A stretch of DNA of 64,000 nt from Udeniomyces pyricola (taxonomy: Eukaryota > Basidiomycota > Tremellomycetes > Cystofilobasidiales > Mrakiaceae): NCBI GenBank assembly GCA_039545295.1, contig BCIK01000002.1:1388108-1452107 (forward strand), given 5' to 3'. Each line of letters opens with the position of its first letter. The first letter of the stretch is position 1. The notes beneath the pieces were generated by a model that saw only the letters and a program-made list of their open reading frames with translations, made no database searches and was not told the origin of the DNA. The position numbers and the translations under genes were made by a program. Positions 60,043 to 64,000 of this stretch are shown here, in pieces.

Positions 60043-60275
60043 GGAGGACGGTTCTTGGGTGTTGGTGGATGGATGATGGGGGTGAGGGGACAAGACTGGA
60101 AGTGTTAGCTAGCAAGACATCATCTGTAGCAACTGATCGATATATGTTGCAAGGAGAACGCCGACGACAGTTGCTTCGATCATGTCATGTCGGATGGCAA
60201 CGTATAAGACGTATAACCTATCGATCAGATCGTTGTCGCGTCCGTCCCATCCTCTACCATCGCATCAGTACCAAC
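60043..60275. promoter_or_regulatory. Short divergent promoter VPS3-like / PLP1
   Basis: 233 bp between the opposed start codons, so the promoters and leaders of the two genes must share it. A palindrome-like ATCGATATAT is at 60138 and CGATCATGTCATG is near 60177. No clear TATA was found. Confidence 0.6.
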
Positions 60276-62285
60276 ATGGAATCTCATCAACTTGACGACC
60301 CGTTAGCTTTAATCTTTTCCTTTCCGATGAACACACAGTCAGCCAATCATCAAACACTCACCCCGAATCCATCCCCTTCATCATCCTCATCATCATAAAG
60401 TCAACCCGCTTCCGCCCTCACCACCGTCCCTTCCGCCCTTCCTCGGCGTCCCCATGCCGGCTCGGACGACGACGACAATGACGACAAATCCGACAACGAA
60501 ATCTTTGAAGAACTAGAGGCAGAAGAGGAGGATTTCGACTGGGGTGGGTTTAGAGAAAAGAGGATGGAACAGCTAAAAGCAGAGTGAGTGTATGCTCTTG
60601 ACGGAGAACAAAGGGGGATACAATCAATCCTTCCCCTTTTACAGTCCTCACTCACTCACTCACTCACTCACTCACTCACTCAACCTTATCCTACTCCCCA
60701 TCAATTTACTGAACACGCATCATGTACGTCTGTCCATCAGTGCCGACGCCATCAAACTCGCTCAAAACACCCTCCATGGCAAGTACACCGAGATCCGCAA
60801 CGAAAAGGAGCTTATCATGACCGCCTCGTAAGCTCGGCTTCGCCCATTGTTTATTTCCGTTGCTCCACCCAGGGCAACGCGACCGTTCAAGAAGAACTAG
60901 TACGCTTCAACTGATACATATGTCGTTTCTTTGGCTGTGACTTGGGCGGACCGGGCGGGGGGAAAAATAGGAAGGAATCCTACGTCATCATTCACTTCTT
61001 TCACCTCGACTTTCGAAGATGTCGCATCATGGATCGACACTTGCAGGTTCGGACTTGATTCCTATCTCTCACCTTTGAGCCCTTCGGTATGCTCTCGATG
61101 ATGTCTCGCCAACTCAACCCAAGTTGACGTCCTATGATCCCGTGTCGTCTCCTCCTCCCCTTTCCCTTTTGTCCACGCACAGTCCCTAGCTCCGATGCAC
61201 CCTTCGACCCTCTTCCTGAAAGCTAACGTCGCTAACGTCCCATGGCTCGTCGAGAAGATGAACATCAAAGTCCTCCCTTGCGTCCTGGCGTTTGTCGGAG
61301 GCGCCGCAAAGGACAAGTATGTATCTTTTTGCTTCTCGGCCTCCCGTCCATGTCCTCTTCCTTTCGCTCAACCGAGCAGAATGAAGTCGATGAATTTTTC
61401 TCGGTGACGAGTTGAACTCTTGTTTATTGGGAGTAAGATCTCGTCAACTGTGAAACGCAAGAAACCTTTGAAACCAGAAGAAGGGGAAGAAGCATCATCT
61501 CTTGACTGTTGTCCCTCGTCATATCCCTCATCATTTCTCAAAAGAGTGTCGAAACGCTTGCTGTCAACTCTCTTCTCCCCTCTCACTCACTCACTCACTC
61601 TTTGTCTCTCTCGGCTCTAACGCCTTTTCCTTATTCATCCGACATCAAACCTAACTCCCCCTTCGTCTTTGCTTTCCCCCCCTTCTTCTTGGAACCCCTA
61701 GGATCGTCGGCTTCGAGGAGCTCAATACGATAGAAGGCAAAGAAGACGATTTCAAGACGGGCGCCCTCGAACTTCGACTCAAGCATTCTGGTCCGTCTCG
61801 GATTTTCTAAAATCTTATCTCTTCTTTCTTCTAGTTCTTTCTCTGGGTTCTTTGAATCCCCCCCCCCTCCCCCCTTGGCACGAAACCGTTTCCCTTTTCT
61901 ATCTCTCACACTTCCTTCCCTCGTCCAAACCGATTCATATCACTGACTCTTTCCCCTTCTTCCGTCACCTTTGTCCTCTCTCTTTCTTCTCCTTCTCACT
62001 TTTTTCCTGCTTTCCTTCTCCATACCATCGTCCAATCATCCCCGTTCGACTCCCCTGGAATCTCTCCCCCCCCCCTCCTCTCCTCCCCTTACAGGCGTCC
62101 TCCCCGCGCCCGGTACGGCTCTCCCATCTCAAGCCACCACGCCTAACTTCAATTTCACAAATACCTCTTTCGCCGCGAAGGGGGGAGGAGGTGGGTCCAA
62201 CAGGAGGATACGACAAGGGAACGCAGGAGGAAGGTATGGGAGAGATTTACAAGAGGAAGGAGAAGATGAAGATAGGAGTGATTGA
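60276..62285 (+). CDS. PLP1: Plp1/TXNDC9-type phosducin-like protein
   Basis: Seven exons: 60276-60301, 60401-60583, 60741-60827, 60971-61046, 61183-61316, 61702-61790, 62095-62285; 261 residues. An acidic N-terminus (SDDDDNDDKSDNEIFEELE) leads into FREKRMEQLKAE and a helix ending EIRNEKELIMTAS. The thioredoxin fold has YVIIHFFHLDFRRCRIMDRHL, LKANVANVPWLVEKMNIKVLPC and IVGFEELN, the hallmark of the TXNDC9/PhLP3 group. It lacks a CxxC redox pair, as in that group. Known role: co-chaperone of the CCT/TRiC chaperonin in tubulin and actin folding, cytosolic. The C-terminus is Gly/Arg-rich and acidic. Intron 2 holds a (TCAC)n microsatellite. Confidence 0.9.
60648..60682 (+). repeat. (TCAC)n microsatellite in PLP1 intron 2
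   Basis: About eight perfect ACTC/TCAC units, followed by CAACC, 58 bp before the 3' splice site at 60740. Confidence 0.85.
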
Positions 62286-62310
62286 TGGATGGATTGAGTG
62301 ATTTTCAAAG

Positions 62311-62354
<44 letters not shown>

Positions 62355-63079
62355 ACATATACACACACATACACACGATAGGAAAAGACTGGAGAGACAG
62401 AGTTACTATATACAACTACATATATGCATATTTTTTTGGTAGACTAGAAAAGAGGGTATGGACTCGATCTCCCGCGTCGCTTCAGCGAACGGTATGTATA
62501 TCCGTATGACGTCTCGAACGAGCACGTAGGAAAAAAAAAAGGACGGTTGAGTCAAAACATATCTTACCGGGATTGCTAAAAGAAAAAGAAAAAAAAAAGG
62601 TTTGAAAATGGGGTGGTATTTCCATCGTCCCCTGCAGACATGTATATATTCGTGAGATTCGTTTCGTCCTATGATATAAGCTACGCATGTATCGCCATCG
62701 AGAGGACTTCGCGGGATCTCCCCATGATCGAAGTGAATACCATACCACACATACATACACACACACAGACACACAAATGACACTGCAGCTGGAATCCCGA
62801 TCGTCAGTGGACATGCATGCATCATCTTCGAGCTTTCAAAGGCTTGATCATCATCGTCAAACCCTACCGTCTAGAAGAGTCAAGAAGAAAAAAAAGAAAG
62901 AAGGAAGAAACAAGAACAGGAGGAACAGGGAGAGAGGAACAGGAGAAGAGAGATGAAACTAGAGTGAGATGAATGATCATGATAGACAAAAAACAAAGGG
63001 AGGTGAAAGAGGGGAGGGAAAGGGGGGGGGGGGNGGGGAGAACCGTAAGTGATAAAATTGATATGTAAGACGATTTTTT
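62286..63079. other. Convergent intergenic region PLP1/SDH5
   Basis: 3' UTRs of both genes. A (CA)n run at 62315-62349 continues into CA/TA repeats to about 62379, with a second CA/GACA cluster near 62748-62775 and a G-run with an N at 63022-63038. No gene is supported. Confidence 0.6.
62315..62349 (+). repeat. (CA)n microsatellite
   Basis: About 17 CA units just after the PLP1 stop codon (30 bp), continuing as imperfect CA/TA sequence. Confidence 0.88.
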
Positions 63080-64000
63080 TTACTTGGACGAGTTCAGATC
63101 GGGCATCGCTCGGACGACTCGGCCTTCGTTCTTAGTGTGGATCCTCAGCCTAAGGAAGAGTGAGCCAACAAAAAAAAGAACATGGTAATGGAACGAGACA
63201 GGTGGGGGGAGGGCAAGAAGGTTAGTTTGGTTCTTGATGGTTGTTTAATGAGTTTGTGTCAAGGTTTGTCAAGGTTTTTCCTTTTCCTTTGCCTTCTCTT
63301 TTCTTCTTCCTCAAGAGGGGCAGGCCTTCAAAGAAAGAAACGAGAGACGGAGAGAGGCCAAAATTCCAGACAAAAAAAAAGAGAAAAAAAAAAAAAGAAA
63401 ACCGCAGCGAAACACCACCTCAAAGTTGAGGGAAAGAACGCACTTTTCGATGAGGGCCGAATCGACCCAACGGGGCGGGGGAGTCTTCTTGTTGGTGAGC
63501 CAGTAGTAGATGTCCCAATCGGGTTCGTCAAGCAACTTGATTCCAGAACGACAAAGGGGGAAAGGATGGATGAGAGAAGAGGTAGGGTGGTAAAAAAGGT
63601 AAGAGATGGTGGGATGAAAGGAAACAAGTGACGTAAGCGAATGTCGATTTTGGGGAGAACAGTTCATCAAGAAGAGAAAGCAGGATCCGGGTTGGGAGAT
63701 CGGGTAGTCAATCAAGAAGCTGACTGTGCCTATTCTCCCAGCTCCCTACATATCAAACCGTCAACCTCACGACGTATGCCGTGAGACTCGATGTTCGATC
63801 CCAACTAAAAGCTACCAGAGCAGAAAGAGAGAGCCACATGACACAAGAAGCGAGAAGTCGAATCTCTGATTCACCTTGTCAAACTCTCGGACCTCGTCCT
63901 CCTTCATCGAGCTCAAGTTCTCCCTAGCAAACGTCGCGAGGAGCAAGTCACCCTCGAGCATGCCACGCTTCCTCGTCTGGTAGACAAGTCGCTTCCGGGT
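63080..64000 (-). CDS. SDH5: Sdh5/SDHAF2 succinate dehydrogenase flavinylation factor (5' end outside window)
   Basis: Visible exons from the right edge: 64000-63875 (open at the edge, phase 0), 63535-63444, 63149-63080. The protein reads [17 protein letters not shown], then EFDK joined to [13 protein letters not shown], then [19 protein letters not shown] and stop. These are the SDHAF2 blocks: RL.YQ.RKRG..E.DL, a ...EPD.DIYYW loop, and a C-terminal NE..VR.MPDL. Known role: mitochondrial matrix factor that promotes covalent FAD attachment to Sdh1. The mitochondrial presequence is beyond 64000. The first visible donor is GTGAAT, which is weaker than most here. The intron at 63536-63874 is 339 nt. 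Confidence 0.93.

Noticed and set aside
60648..60682. Short regularly repeated unit considered as a CRISPR-like array
   Set aside because: It is a simple (TCAC)n microsatellite with no spacers, in a eukaryotic intron.
63780..63800. B-box-like GTTCGATCC suggestive of a tRNA
   Set aside because: The flanking bases do not form a T-stem, there is no A-box or acceptor stem, and it lies in an SDH5 intron.

Overview
The window is nuclear DNA of an intron-rich fungus, most likely a basidiomycete. The evidence is dense short introns (up to 25 coding exons per gene), GTNNGT donors, and protein families that are all fungal or general eukaryotic: Kre6-type glucan synthase, Rli1, Sec62, Mon1, Pdx1. Moderate GC and extreme intron density would fit a tremellomycete yeast (Phaffia/Cystofilobasidium-like); that placement is inference. 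Isolated N bases sit in homopolymer runs, mostly C or G, so they look like assembly ambiguities.

Layout. 1-392 (+) is the 3' part of a twin-CX9C mitochondrial protein. 1917-3374 (-) is a Ser/Pro-rich unknown protein. 4786-5848 (+) is mitochondrial ribosomal protein mL41. 6712-10163 (+) is RLI1/ABCE1. 11209-13196 (+) is SEC62. 14683-19940 (-) is a KRE6/SKN1 glucan synthase in 25 exons. 20998-22340 (+) is an F-box-like protein. 23505-25315 (+) is secreted GDSL esterase 1. 26431-30541 (-) is MON1. 30963-33345 (+) is secreted GDSL esterase 2. 33974-36712 (+) is PDX1. 38061-43153 (-) is a secreted copper amine oxidase. 45292-46516 (+) is an unrecognised basic protein. 49541-52552 (+) is YRA1/ALY. 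53370-60042 (-) is a Vps3/TGFBRAP1-like CORVET subunit. 60276-62285 (+) is a PLP1/TXNDC9 phosducin-like protein. 63080-64000 (-) is the 3' part of SDH5/SDHAF2.

These are mostly housekeeping genes with no shared pathway or cluster. Recurrent themes are mitochondria (CX9C protein, mL41, Pdx1, Sdh5), the endolysosomal Rab cascade (Vps3 and Mon1), the secretory pathway and cell wall (Sec62, Kre6) and secreted enzymes (two GDSL esterases, amine oxidase). Gene order alternates between convergent pairs, whose tails hold long homopolymers and microsatellites, and divergent pairs such as VPS3/PLP1 (233 bp apart) and MON1/GDSL2 (421 bp apart). No CRISPR array, transposon ORF, tRNA or rRNA was seen.

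I rebuilt exon structures by hand from splice motifs, reading frame and remembered family conservation. Exon coordinates are given in each entry, and every complete model closes in frame. No previously undescribed system is evident. The most notable signals are in RNA processing: a 7-nt microexon in SEC62, 8- to 13-nt exons in KRE6, dominance of GTNCGT donors, and a CAG|GTAAGT recursive-splice-like site in the long YRA1 intron.
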